From Chryseobacterium elymi (lineage in GTDB: Bacteria; Bacteroidota; Bacteroidia; Flavobacteriales; Weeksellaceae): a stretch of DNA of 64,000 nucleotides. The position numbers were made by a program, and so were the translations under genes. Shown one piece after another: positions 1 to 7,270 of the stretch. Within the stretch, counting starts at the first letter, position 1. Each line of letters starts with the position of its first letter. The DNA is taken from positions 1-64,000 of the forward strand of contig NZ_QNUH01000005.1 of assembly GCF_003385495.1 (NCBI RefSeq). The letters are read 5' to 3'. Below the pieces are notes generated by a model. The model made no database searches. It was not told the origin of the DNA and saw only the letters and a list, made by a program, of their open reading frames with translations.

Positions 1-311
1 TTTGTGTGTATTAGTTGGTATAATTCTGCAAATTTAACGTTTTTTAACGTATCAAAGTCATATGAATGTGATTTAATATCAATTTTATCACTTATTCGTG
101 TTTTTATTGGTATGCCAAGTTGTTATAATACAAAAGTATTACTACAAAGCGACAAAACCTGTCGTATTATAATAGGAAGCAAAACATTTACTTTCCATGA
201 ATAGAATAGCTGGAATAATTAAGATATAAGAGGAGAAGTAATTTGATAAAAACAAAAAGAGAAACCGAAGTTTCCCTTTTTATATGCTGAATGTTTTTAA
301 TCAAATATTAT
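1..311. other. Gene-free AT-rich window edge
   Basis: I see no convincing gene here. The one open frame on the plus strand has no family resemblance and no promoter. On the minus strand, positions 131-138 read TACTTTTG, which fits the Bacteroidota -7 consensus TAnnTTTG. It could therefore drive a leftward gene lying outside the window. No clear -33 TTG at the right distance supports it. Confidence 0.3.
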
Positions 312-1130
312 TTAACCTTCCAAAACCGGTATAATATGCTGCCATCTCAATTGTTTAGCGTAATCCAAAGCCGTTTTTCCATTGTTAGATTTTACATTTT
401 TATCTGCTCCGGCTCCCAGAATAACTTTTACAGAGGTAAGATTTCCGGCGATGGTTTCTTTATGAAGAAGTGTAAGTCCGTTTTCATCTTTGTTGGTAAG
501 TTCGTCAGGATATTCCTGAAGGAATTTTAGGAATTCTCCTTCCATATTTTTACTCATCGGATGTTCTATAATATTTTCTGGTTTTTCCTTCTGTTCATTC
601 ACTAGTTGTATATCATTGAAATCTCCAAAATCAAGCTGCCATGCGTTGTCGTGCTCTTTTCTTTCATCATCAGACATATCAGCTCGCATTTTATGAATGG
701 TAAATCCACCATAAGCTTTCGGTAAAGGATTGGCGGGTGAAGAAAATAATTTGGAGAGTCCTTTGGGCTTCTTATCAGCAGGAGTGATGGCAAAAAGCCA
801 GTCGCTGATCTCATTCAGTGGAATCTCAAAATAATCTCCAGACTGGATGTTGGTAAGATTGTTGGGATTGTTAATCAGGAATCCGCTTACCGTATCACCG
901 TCAAAATCAACCTCATTGATCCACATGTGTTCTACTGTATTTTCTCCTGTTTCAGGATTTGTTTCACTGAATGCTGCCTTCACGCAGGCAAGGTCAAGAC
1001 CGGGAATAATTCTTCTGTTTTCCCAGGACAGTTCCCGCCAGAAATATTTAAAAGTTTCTCTTGCTCTTTCATATGCTTCGATCATTTTAGGATCCTGTCC
1101 ATCAGTAAATATAAACGAATTCTCTTCCAT
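312..1130 (-). CDS. DUF2314 domain protein with C-terminal ankyrin repeats
   Basis: A cytoplasmic protein of 272 residues with no signal peptide. Residues ~15-150 resemble the DUF2314 family (KMIEAYERARETFKYFWREL, then the VEHMWINEVDFDGDTVSGFLIN core), whose function is unknown. Residues ~195-272 form about two ankyrin repeats, visible in ENGLTLLHKETIAGNL and NNGKTALDYAKQ. Ankyrin repeats usually mediate protein binding, so this is probably a binding or adaptor protein, but the partner cannot be read from the sequence. It stands alone, with 145 bp separating it from the next minus-strand gene. Confidence 0.75.
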   Translation of the reverse strand: MEENSFIFTDGQDPKMIEAYERARETFKYFWRELSWENRRIIPGLDLACVKAAFSETNPETGENTVEHMWINEVDFDGDTVSGFLINNPNNLTNIQSGDYFEIPLNEISDWLFAITPADKKPKGLSKLFSSPANPLPKAYGGFTIHKMRADMSDDERKEHDNAWQLDFGDFNDIQLVNEQKEKPENIIEHPMSKNMEGEFLKFLQEYPDELTNKDENGLTLLHKETIAGNLTSVKVILGAGADKNVKSNNGKTALDYAKQLRWQHIIPVLEG

Positions 1131-1275
1131 TGTGATTGGTAATTGATATTAATATTTGATCATTATGAAGAGTTTAAAAGTATTGTATAACACTGTTAAA
1201 CCCGACATTTTTATTTTATTAAAAATACGAAAAAATGTAAACGGTTGTTTGATTTTCGATGCAATAAAGATTTTA

Positions 1276-1914
1276 TTATTCTTGCTCTACAGGCTCAGGA
1301 AGCAGACGGGCTGTCTTATAATAGCTTATGTCAGTTTGAATTTTGCTCTGCAGATCCTTAAAAGTAGAATACTCATAATGTTCCCATTCCAGGTCATTAT
1401 CAGGGTTAGGCGTTTTATCTATTGCCAGCTCAAGTTTTCCGTCTTCCTGATAGCTGAACTCTATAGCAGCATATTTTTCGCCGTTTTCATCAGAAGTGTA
1501 CCAGCATTTTGTTGTTCTTTCCGGGATAGGTTTCAATGTTTCAGCGTCCAGGATCTGGGAACAGATAAAATTTTCAGGATCATCGTGATAAAAAACCGTT
1601 TTTGAGATCAAAGGCTTTTCATCTGCGGATAAGGAATATATTTTGTTGGTAGCAATAATAAAGTCTCCGGAGGATTCCCTCTTTTCAATATCGAAAAGAT
1701 CGGATTTCTTCTTCAGATAATTTATAATCTGTTTTTCATCCTCATCGTGACTCATAAAATAATTAATATTATATATTTCATCATCAGTGAGGAACTCAAT
1801 TTCTTTCAGCACCCCGGAATCTTTTTCATAATAATATAAATGATAATCGTCCAGCTTCTCAGCTTTGGCTTTTGAAATCACTTCTCCAAAAATGTTTTTA
1901 TATACTTTTTTCAT
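1276..1914 (-). CDS. Hypothetical acidic protein, 212 aa
   Basis: I do not recognise a family. The protein is soluble and acidic, rich in Asp, Glu, Lys and Tyr, without signal peptide or membrane segment. It has repeated beta-strand-like stretches (DDYHLYYYEKDSG, KPLISKTVFYHDD, KYAAIEFSYQEDG) that recall immunity-type or cytosolic beta-sheet proteins, but no motif proves this. Codon use looks like that of neighbouring genes, so I take it as real. The start ATG lies inside the tail of a possible upstream small ORF (17-bp overlap), suggesting co-transcription if that ORF is genuine. Confidence 0.55.
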   Translation of the reverse strand: MKKVYKNIFGEVISKAKAEKLDDYHLYYYEKDSGVLKEIEFLTDDEIYNINYFMSHDEDEKQIINYLKKKSDLFDIEKRESSGDFIIATNKIYSLSADEKPLISKTVFYHDDPENFICSQILDAETLKPIPERTTKCWYTSDENGEKYAAIEFSYQEDGKLELAIDKTPNPDNDLEWEHYEYSTFKDLQSKIQTDISYYKTARLLPEPVEQE

Positions 1915-2176
1915 GGTTATTAGTTAGTGTATATTGTGTTATCAGTGTATTGGTTCTCTTCTTGATAAAGTTTTTAAATTGGTGATAGAGAATCTCATGC
2001 AATTTAGATGCAGATTTTATAGTAAATTCTTTATTCACATGCCACCAAGGAACAAGAAAACGGGCAGAATGACATTGCTTATTGTTAAAGTTTGGGTTTG
2101 TACAATCTGAATTTTTTCTCAACGGCATGTGGATGAGCTTTGAGCTTAAAATTCTCAATTCTGCTTCTGTTTTCAT
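1898..2176 (-). CDS. Possible small protein, 92 aa, unknown
   Basis: An open frame directly upstream of the 212-aa hypothetical gene and overlapping it by 17 bp. The translation is basic and rich in His, Asn and Lys, with two Cys (SDCTNPNFNNKQCHSARF) and an aromatic patch (FLVPWWHVNKEF). The C..C spacing does not complete a zinc finger. I recognise no family. It could be a true small protein, a remnant of a longer gene, or chance. There is no signal peptide or membrane segment. Confidence 0.3.
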   Translation of the reverse strand: MKTEAELRILSSKLIHMPLRKNSDCTNPNFNNKQCHSARFLVPWWHVNKEFTIKSASKLHEILYHQFKNFIKKRTNTLITQYTLTNNHEKSI

Positions 2177-2304
2177 GGGTTAGTTTTTACGACTCCAAAT
2201 ATATTTAAAATCAGAGAATTAAGGAATTATATATTAATATTAAATAAAGATTTTTTGATTAGAAATTGTGAGCAAACAGATTGATTTCAGATGCCGAAAT
2301 TTAT

Positions 2305-2733
2305 TTAAACATCCTTTATAAAATCCTCATATTCATAATAAAACCTTTCAAAACCATCCATTTTCTCCCGGAAAAACTCAAAAGTTTCCTGCCATGTATT
2401 TTTATTGAATATTGAAACGTTATGTTTTTCCACCCAGATTTTGCTGATCACTTTTCCGTTATCAAGGGCAAAATGCTCTTCCTTTTGAAAGTCGCCTATA
2501 AAATCTTTCAGAATGTCTTCCAAAGACCATATCTTTTCATAATAAGCATTCCGGAAGACTTCATCTTTCATTTCTATATCCAATGAAACCGCTGCTTTTT
2601 TATTGTCGGCATAAAATTTAAATGACAGATCCTTGATTTTGGTATCATACAGAATCCATTTTCTCGGAAAAGACTTTCCAAAAGCCGTCCAAAACTCTTT
2701 TTTTAGCTGTTGTGTTTCTTGTTTACTGAACAT
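2305..2733 (-). CDS. DUF4268 domain-containing protein
   Basis: A cytosolic protein of 142 residues, matching the length of stand-alone flavobacterial DUF4268 proteins. The domain covers nearly the whole chain: it begins at KKEFWTAFGKSFPRKWILYDTKIKDLSFKFYAD, continues through AAVSLDIEMKD, and ends with the aromatic FERFYYEYEDFIKDV. DUF4268 also occurs at the C-terminus of some nuclease-like and restriction-associated proteins, but no nuclease motif is present here. Its biochemical function is unknown. It is divergent from the Rrf2 regulator gene, with about 130 bp between the starts. Confidence 0.7.
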   Translation of the reverse strand: MFSKQETQQLKKEFWTAFGKSFPRKWILYDTKIKDLSFKFYADNKKAAVSLDIEMKDEVFRNAYYEKIWSLEDILKDFIGDFQKEEHFALDNGKVISKIWVEKHNVSIFNKNTWQETFEFFREKMDGFERFYYEYEDFIKDV

Positions 2734-2852
2734 ATGGACAAACTTAAGAATTTAATGGGAAAGGAACAACGTTATGGAACGTTAATGTATCAATTGGAGA
2801 AATTACCTTTTGCGATCATCATTCTCCATTTATATAATTCAAACTATTTTCT

Positions 2853-2860
2853 TATTTTTG
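2853..2860 (+). promoter_or_regulatory. -7 element of the Rrf2 regulator gene
   Basis: TATTTTTG matches the Bacteroidota -7 consensus TAnnTTTG and ends 5 bp before the chosen ATG at 2866. Transcription would start at or next to the start codon, giving an essentially leaderless mRNA. I found no matching -33 TTG. Confidence 0.45.
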
Positions 2861-2865
2861 CTGTA

Positions 2866-3273
2866 ATGCTTTCAAAAAAATCCCAATATGCTTTTAAAGC
2901 GCTTTCATACCTTGTAGAAAAAAGGAATGATGGCCCGGTCCTTATTTCCGAAATTGCGGAACATAAGAAGATCCCTTTGAAGTTTTTAGAAAATATTCTG
3001 CTGGAACTGAAAAAAGCAGATATCCTTGACAGTAAAAAAGGTAAAGGAGGAGGTTACTTTTTAAGGGGAAACCCTGAAAATGTAAAACTGGCAAAAATCA
3101 TCCGGCTCGTAAACGGTCCTATTGCCATGTTGCCGTGTGTCAGCTTAAATTTTTATGAAAAATGTGAAGATTGTAATGAAGAGCATTGCGGACTGCATGA
3201 TGTGCTTATAGAAGTCCGGGATGCCTCTCTGAATATTCTTGAGAAAAAAACTCTGATGGATCTGGTCGACTGA
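2866..3273 (+). CDS. Rrf2 family transcriptional regulator
   Basis: A DNA-binding regulator of 135 residues, the usual Rrf2 length. The N-terminal winged helix-turn-helix begins MLSKKSQYAFKALSYL and includes VLISEIAEHKKIPLKFLENILLELKKADIL. The wing GKGGGYFL is typical. Cysteines in PCVSLNFYEKCEDCNEEHC match the cluster that holds an Fe-S centre in IscR/RsrR-like members. I chose the ATG at 2866 because the longer frame adds 52 residues without family similarity and runs through the -7 element. The TauE/SafE exporter follows on the same strand, so sulfur or redox control is plausible. The target genes are an inference. Confidence 0.85.
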   Translation: MLSKKSQYAFKALSYLVEKRNDGPVLISEIAEHKKIPLKFLENILLELKKADILDSKKGKGGGYFLRGNPENVKLAKIIRLVNGPIAMLPCVSLNFYEKCEDCNEEHCGLHDVLIEVRDASLNILEKKTLMDLVD

Positions 3274-3300
3274 CCTGGTCCTTTTTTTTGAATAATTAGT

Positions 3301-3315
3301 CTACTTATTTGGTAG
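3301..3315 (+). promoter_or_regulatory. Candidate Rrf2 operator upstream of the exporter
   Basis: CTACTTATTTGGTAG is a palindrome with perfect CTAC/GTAG arms around a 7-bp AT-rich centre. It lies in the gap between the regulator gene and the exporter gene. Its position and symmetry suit a dimeric winged-helix regulator. Binding by the adjacent Rrf2 protein is inference only. Confidence 0.3.
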
Positions 3316-3445
3316 GATAATATTTTTATTTGATATTTGCAGTACCCCAAATGTTTAATCACACCGAATACTGCTTTATTTCAGTTTTAAGATTCTAAAT
3401 GCATATGATACAGAATATCTGATAAAGCGATAGAGTAGAGCTGTA

Positions 3446-4345
3446 ATGATATGTAATATGATAATTTCAAGAAAGATCCAGATAAGACTCAATATATTCT
3501 TTATTACGGCTGCGGTATTGCTGATTGCTGTTTTATCCATGCATGAAATGGGTTATCTGGATGGGCTGATGAATGTTCTTGCCAAAGACAATTATATTTT
3601 TTACTGGATGATGCTGGTCGGCGTTTTCGCGGAGATTGTAGCCGGATCCATGGGAATGGGTTATGGAGTGATCTGTACAACAACCCTTTTGTTTCTGAAC
3701 ATTCCACCTCATATTGTAAGTGCCAGTATTCATTCTGCTGAAAGTTTTACCACAGCTGCGGGAAGTTTAAGCCATATCAAACTCAAAAATGTGAGTAAAA
3801 GTTTAGTTAAGAAACTGGCTGTTCCGGCAGTGATTGGAGCTATTATCGGGGCGGTAAGCCTAACCTATTTAGGAGAATACTATGCCAAGATTACAAAAAC
3901 ACTTATTGCTTTTTATACGCTTTATCTGGGAATTCAGATCCTCTCTAATGCTTTTAAAAATAAGCAGAACAGGGCAATGAAAAAGAAAACCAATCTTACA
4001 AGGCTTGGTGTAATCGGCGGCTTTATAGATTCATTTGCCGGAGGAGGTTGGGGCCCATTGGTTACAGGGACCCTTATTAAAAATGCTTTTATCCCCAGAT
4101 TTGCAGTAGGCAGTTCTACCGTTGCCAAATTCATACTGACCATCACAGCCGCCATAACTTTCTTCTTTACCCTTGGGATCCAGCATTGGAATATCATCCT
4201 TGGTCTTGTGATAGGGGGGATCATTACTGCTCCTTTTTCTGCCATGCTTACAGCAAAACTTCCTGTTAAAAAAATGTTTCTGGTTATTGGAGCCCTTGTT
4301 ATTGTAATGAGTTTGATAACTATTTATAAATCAGTTTTCAAGTAA
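3446..4345 (+). CDS. TauE/SafE family sulfite/organosulfonate exporter
   Basis: An integral inner-membrane protein of about 299 residues with roughly eight hydrophobic segments. The two family repeats are visible: repeat 1 at ~55-100 (GVFAEIVAGSMGMGYGVICTT, then SASIHSAESFTTAAG), and repeat 2 at ~190-235 (GVIGGFIDSFAGGGWGPLVTG, then VGSSTVAKFI). TauE/SafE proteins are thought to move sulfite, sulfonates or sulfoacetate across the membrane. An ATG 12 bp downstream (MIISRK, 3458) is an equally good start. Lying just after an Rrf2 regulator fits sulfur-responsive expression, which is inferred. Confidence 0.88.
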   Translation: MICNMIISRKIQIRLNIFFITAAVLLIAVLSMHEMGYLDGLMNVLAKDNYIFYWMMLVGVFAEIVAGSMGMGYGVICTTTLLFLNIPPHIVSASIHSAESFTTAAGSLSHIKLKNVSKSLVKKLAVPAVIGAIIGAVSLTYLGEYYAKITKTLIAFYTLYLGIQILSNAFKNKQNRAMKKKTNLTRLGVIGGFIDSFAGGGWGPLVTGTLIKNAFIPRFAVGSSTVAKFILTITAAITFFFTLGIQHWNIILGLVIGGIITAPFSAMLTAKLPVKKMFLVIGALVIVMSLITIYKSVFK

Positions 4346-4432
4346 AATTTATCGGCTTTTCAGAAAAATAAATGCCTCAAAAACATGTTTAACATTGAAA
4401 ATATTCTACTTTTACACCCTAAATATTAGAAC

Positions 4433-4723
4433 ATGAATTTGCATATAGTAGCACTTTTTAAGTTTAACGAAAACTACCTGATGGATGCTGTGGAACTGTT
4501 TCAGAATCTTGTAAAAGAGACCAGAAAAGAAGAAGGATGCCTTCAGTACGATCTTATTGAAGATAAAGATAACAAAGGAACTTTCTTTCTGATCGAGTTG
4601 TGGGAAAGTGTTGAACATCATAACAGACACAACGGGCAGGACCACCTTCTGGATTTCCGTAAAGATGCCTCAAAAATCATGGAAAGCTCTGCAGAAGTTT
4701 ATAAAGGGTTTAAGATTTATTGA
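4433..4723 (+). CDS. Antibiotic biosynthesis monooxygenase (ABM) family protein
   Basis: A small protein of 96 residues with the ferredoxin-like ABM fold, the same size as E. coli YgiN. Recognisable elements are the first strand HIVALFKF, the conserved TRKEEGCLQYDL turn, FFLIELWESVEHHNRHNGQDH, and the C-terminal strand. ABM proteins act as dimers and include quinol monooxygenases and heme-degrading IsdG-type enzymes. No cofactor ligand is certain here. The asparagine and His-rich segment could suit a substrate pocket. The heme region that follows is on the other side of a terminator, so no operon link is shown. Confidence 0.75.
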   Translation: MNLHIVALFKFNENYLMDAVELFQNLVKETRKEEGCLQYDLIEDKDNKGTFFLIELWESVEHHNRHNGQDHLLDFRKDASKIMESSAEVYKGFKIY

Positions 4724-4800
4724 TTTAAAAAATTGAAAGATTTAATGGTATTAAGATTTTAATCTTTGAATTCTTCAATTTTTAAATTAAAAAAACATAT

Positions 4801-4834
4801 AAAAGGCGGGCTCAGAATACTGAAGCCGCCTTTT
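4801..4834. terminator. Bidirectional terminator hairpin
   Basis: AAAAGGCGG and CCGCCTTTT arms with an imperfect extension form a strong hairpin. It has A/T tracts on both sides, between the ABM gene and the convergent T9SS gene. Confidence 0.7.
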
Positions 4835-4868
4835 GATTAGAAAAAATAGAAAGTATTAAAATTTTGAG

Positions 4869-6164
4869 TTATTTTACAATAAGTTTTTTCGTTTCCGTAC
4901 TGCCTCCGAAAGTGATTTTCACTAAATAATTTCCTGCAGTAAGATGTGATAAGTTCAGATCCTGCTTGTAAAAGCCCGCTTGGTTGGTCAGTTCAGCAGT
5001 GTGTACTTTTTTCCCTGTAAGATCATAAACCTCGATGGTTCCCTTATTATTGGCCTTTTCTTTTACATCAAAAAGTACAGTCACTTTTTTGTCCGCTGTT
5101 GTAGGATTTGGATAAATCCCGAAAGATGCTTTTTTGCTCACTTCCGTTATTCCCAAAGTAGCTGTGATCTTTTTGTATTTAAAATACATATCTCCGGTAG
5201 AAGCACCTCCATTGGTTGTGAAGTACATTCTGTAGTAATCGTTACCTTTTTTCACGTAATACACCACATTATTGTAAACATTTCCGATTCCTTTCCATGA
5301 ATGACCAATTGTAGTAATGTTGGAAGAGAAATTAGCATTAGCAGGTGTAGAGAATGCGACTGTTTCCTGTGTTTCAGGCTGTACCTTTGCCACTTTTACA
5401 CCAGGTCCCTGGATGGCTCCTGTAAGAGGATACATCATCATATTATTATAGAAAGTGTAATACTTCGTAAACATTAAGTCCCAAGCACTTTTAGACGGCT
5501 CCATATTGGGAACTTTTGCTCCTGTAGTAAATGAGAAATAGTTGAAATAGGCATCATCCGATCCGTTGGCAATGGTTCTTGTTTCAGTAGGCCCCCATGC
5601 TGTTCCGTTCCATTTAGAATATTTGAATGTATATCCTGCAAAAGCATCTTCAATGGCAAATTTCACATAAGTATTGGATGTGGTATACTTTAAAACAAAA
5701 ATAGCTTTTCCTTCAATATGATGGTTCATGGGATTGTATACGCCCCAGCCTGTTGATGGAATATTAGGATTAGGTGATGTAACAGGACCTTGTTCAAAAG
5801 CTCCCTGGCTGATATCAGTAGTTTGGTCAGGGTTATATAACGGCTCACCCCAATTTGCTATATTGCTGATATTGATATTATCCCAATCTGCCAGGTTGGT
5901 AGAAGCAGTATACACTTCAATATTCAGAGCATCATTAACTCTGGAACCAAATGCAAAATTAGAATTTCTGTAAAATGCTACATCCCAGGTATTCGCCGGC
6001 TGGGAAACCATATTTCCGTCGGCAAGGTTAAAAAACACACGATTCTGGTAGGAAGGCCCCATCGTCATATTTGCCTGCGTGTATCCTAATGCATCAGTTT
6101 GTGAGAGGACAGTCTGCTGAACAGAAAGAGCCAATACCGAAGCCAATAATAGTTTTGCTTTCAT
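4869..6164 (-). CDS. Secreted HmuY-like protein with T9SS type A sorting domain
   Basis: An exported protein of 431 residues. Residues 1-21 are a Sec signal peptide ending VLSQ. The body carries two WD(V/L)xF motifs, at W60 (NTWDVAFYRN) and W228 (SAWDLMFTKY). They match the two WDLGF motifs of the HmuY lipoprotein in this window (W67 and W239), so I assign it to the HmuY-like family. Residues ~345-431 are a T9SS type A sorting domain (FGIYPNPTTADK ... LTAGNYLVKITFGGSTETKKLIVK). It is therefore probably sent through the outer membrane as a released or surface heme/iron binder. A paired Fur-like operator lies upstream. Ligand and hemophore role are inferred. Confidence 0.72.
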   Translation of the reverse strand: MKAKLLLASVLALSVQQTVLSQTDALGYTQANMTMGPSYQNRVFFNLADGNMVSQPANTWDVAFYRNSNFAFGSRVNDALNIEVYTASTNLADWDNINISNIANWGEPLYNPDQTTDISQGAFEQGPVTSPNPNIPSTGWGVYNPMNHHIEGKAIFVLKYTTSNTYVKFAIEDAFAGYTFKYSKWNGTAWGPTETRTIANGSDDAYFNYFSFTTGAKVPNMEPSKSAWDLMFTKYYTFYNNMMMYPLTGAIQGPGVKVAKVQPETQETVAFSTPANANFSSNITTIGHSWKGIGNVYNNVVYYVKKGNDYYRMYFTTNGGASTGDMYFKYKKITATLGITEVSKKASFGIYPNPTTADKKVTVLFDVKEKANNKGTIEVYDLTGKKVHTAELTNQAGFYKQDLNLSHLTAGNYLVKITFGGSTETKKLIVK

Positions 6165-6184
6165 AACATTTTTTTTGAGTTATT

Positions 6185-6234
6185 ATTTAGAATGATTCCA
6201 CAAAAGTAAATAATTATTTTTAATCATTCTAAAT
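6185..6234. promoter_or_regulatory. Paired Fur-like operator upstream of the HmuY-like T9SS gene
   Basis: Two 19-bp boxes lie at 6185-6203 (ATTTAGAATGATTCCACAA) and 6216-6234 (ATTTTTAATCATTCTAAAT). Each has a good half-site ATTTAGAAT or its complement and a weaker partner around one central base. The centres, 6194 and 6225, are 31 bp apart, about three helical turns. A minus-strand -7 element TACTTTTG (6201-6208) overlaps the first box, so occupancy would block the promoter. The same arrangement occurs at 7190-7239. The 9-1-9 geometry resembles Fur sites; the identity of the regulator is inference. Confidence 0.55.
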
Positions 6235-6299
6235 AAAAACATGATATTTGTCGTGTTTCAGAATTTGTATTTAAAAGACAGCCTTAACCGATATAAAAG

Positions 6300-6327
6300 A
6301 GCCAGCAGGAGTTATCTCCGGCCGGCT
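6300..6327 (-). terminator. Terminator of the choice-of-anchor-J-like gene
   Basis: On the minus strand a 12-bp stem with two G-U or mismatched positions and an ATAA loop is followed by CTTTTATAT. It lies 30 bp past the stop codon of the gene at 6359-7177. Confidence 0.5.
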
Positions 6328-6358
6328 TCAGAAAGGCATAATACTAGTCTAATAAACC

Positions 6359-7177
6359 TTATTTTTTGATAAATTTAGATTTTACTGCTGAACCTTCAGC
6401 AGTTTCCACCAACATATAGTAAACTCCTGGCTGAAGTCCGCTGATATCAAATTTCTGTCCTTTTAATTTTCCTTCTGCTGCTTTTTGTCCTGAAGCCGAA
6501 TAAACCTCTATCTTTTTAGGTTCTGTTCTTGTAATGAATTCTAAAGCATTGTTGTCTGAGCTTACAGCAAATCTGAAGTTCTCTTTGGATTTAGCAGTAT
6601 CGTTAACTCCTAAAGTAGTAGAAGTATTGTACACAACATCATCTATCTGTACCGCTACGTGAGTAGCACTTGGAGTAAATTTAAAAACAATATAAGACCC
6701 CGTAGTCGCGGGAATATTAACACTTATGTTCTGAATTACTCCAATTGTAGTTACATCGATAGGGTTTCCTACAGACACAAAAGTCGACATATCGCTGGCG
6801 CTTGTTGCTAACCCGATTTGTATTGTTCCCGGTCCGGGAGATGGAGATACCAATGTAGTGGTAAATGTTAAAACTTTATTTCCTGTTAGATTCTCGATTT
6901 TAGGAGAAATAAGATAAGAGGGAGATGTTGCATTATTGCCAGCATAAGACTGGATAAATCTCTGCGTATTGTCGTTGTCCAGAGCAGCTACAATCATTCT
7001 TGGAGGTGCAGGTGGAAATACACCCGTAATAGGAGCTACAACGGCAGACCATCCTCCCTGAGGAAAAGTCGTGGTTCCAATAGTAAAGTTGTTGAAATTT
7101 TCATTAAGCGTCGCTACTTGTGCATGCGCTGTAGCAGCCGTAAACATTAATGTTCCTAAAAGTAGTTTTAATTTCAT
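6359..7177 (-). CDS. Secreted T9SS protein with choice-of-anchor J/cleaved-adhesin-like domain
   Basis: An exported protein of 272 residues. The signal peptide ends AHAQ at residue 20. Residues ~21-185 form a beta-sandwich like the choice-of-anchor J/cleaved adhesin family: it starts NENFNNFTIGTTTFPQGGWSAV, continues SPSYLISPKIENLTGNKVLTF, and ends VAVQIDDVVY. Residues ~195-272 are a T9SS type A sorting domain (FRFAVSSDNNALEFIT ... LQPGVYYMLVETAEGSAVKSKFIKK). It probably ends up at the surface or outside the cell. It shares a divergent, Fur-like-operator promoter region with the heme receptor operon, which suggests a role under iron limitation, possibly host-protein binding. That role is inferred. 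Confidence 0.75.
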   Translation of the reverse strand: MKLKLLLGTLMFTAATAHAQVATLNENFNNFTIGTTTFPQGGWSAVVAPITGVFPPAPPRMIVAALDNDNTQRFIQSYAGNNATSPSYLISPKIENLTGNKVLTFTTTLVSPSPGPGTIQIGLATSASDMSTFVSVGNPIDVTTIGVIQNISVNIPATTGSYIVFKFTPSATHVAVQIDDVVYNTSTTLGVNDTAKSKENFRFAVSSDNNALEFITRTEPKKIEVYSASGQKAAEGKLKGQKFDISGLQPGVYYMLVETAEGSAVKSKFIKK

Positions 7178-7189
7178 AACGTTATTTTT

Positions 7190-7239
7190 ATTTAGAATTA
7201 TTCTACAAAAATAAGTATTTATTTTTAACTATTCTAAAT
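7190..7239. promoter_or_regulatory. Paired Fur-like operator in the divergent heme promoter
   Basis: Boxes lie at 7190-7208 (ATTTAGAATTATTCTACAA, close to a perfect inverted repeat around one base) and 7221-7239 (ATTTTTAACTATTCTAAAT). The centres at 7199 and 7230 are 31 bp apart, exactly as in the copy near 6200. The minus-strand -7 element TATTTTTG (7206-7213) overlaps the first box, and the plus-strand -7 (7247-7254) lies just past the second. One repressor pair could thus silence both directions. The name Fur rests on site geometry and the iron/heme context. Confidence 0.6.
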
Positions 7240-7246
7240 AAAGCAT

Positions 7247-7254
7247 TATATTTG
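7247..7254 (+). promoter_or_regulatory. -7 element of the heme uptake operon
   Basis: TATATTTG matches TAnnTTTG. It lies 16 bp before the receptor start codon and next to the second Fur-like box. Confidence 0.55.
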
Positions 7255-7270
7255 CCAAAATTTTTGCTTT

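Noticed and set aside
4-204. 66-residue plus-strand frame at the window edge
   Set aside because: No family resemblance, no promoter, and composition like intergenic AT-rich DNA.
1156-1605. Plus-strand 149-residue frame
   Set aside because: It runs antisense to the 212-residue minus-strand gene, and its composition is that of a shadow frame.
2710-2865. 52-residue N-terminal extension of the Rrf2 regulator
   Set aside because: It has no similarity to the family, overlaps the divergent gene start and crosses the promoter element.
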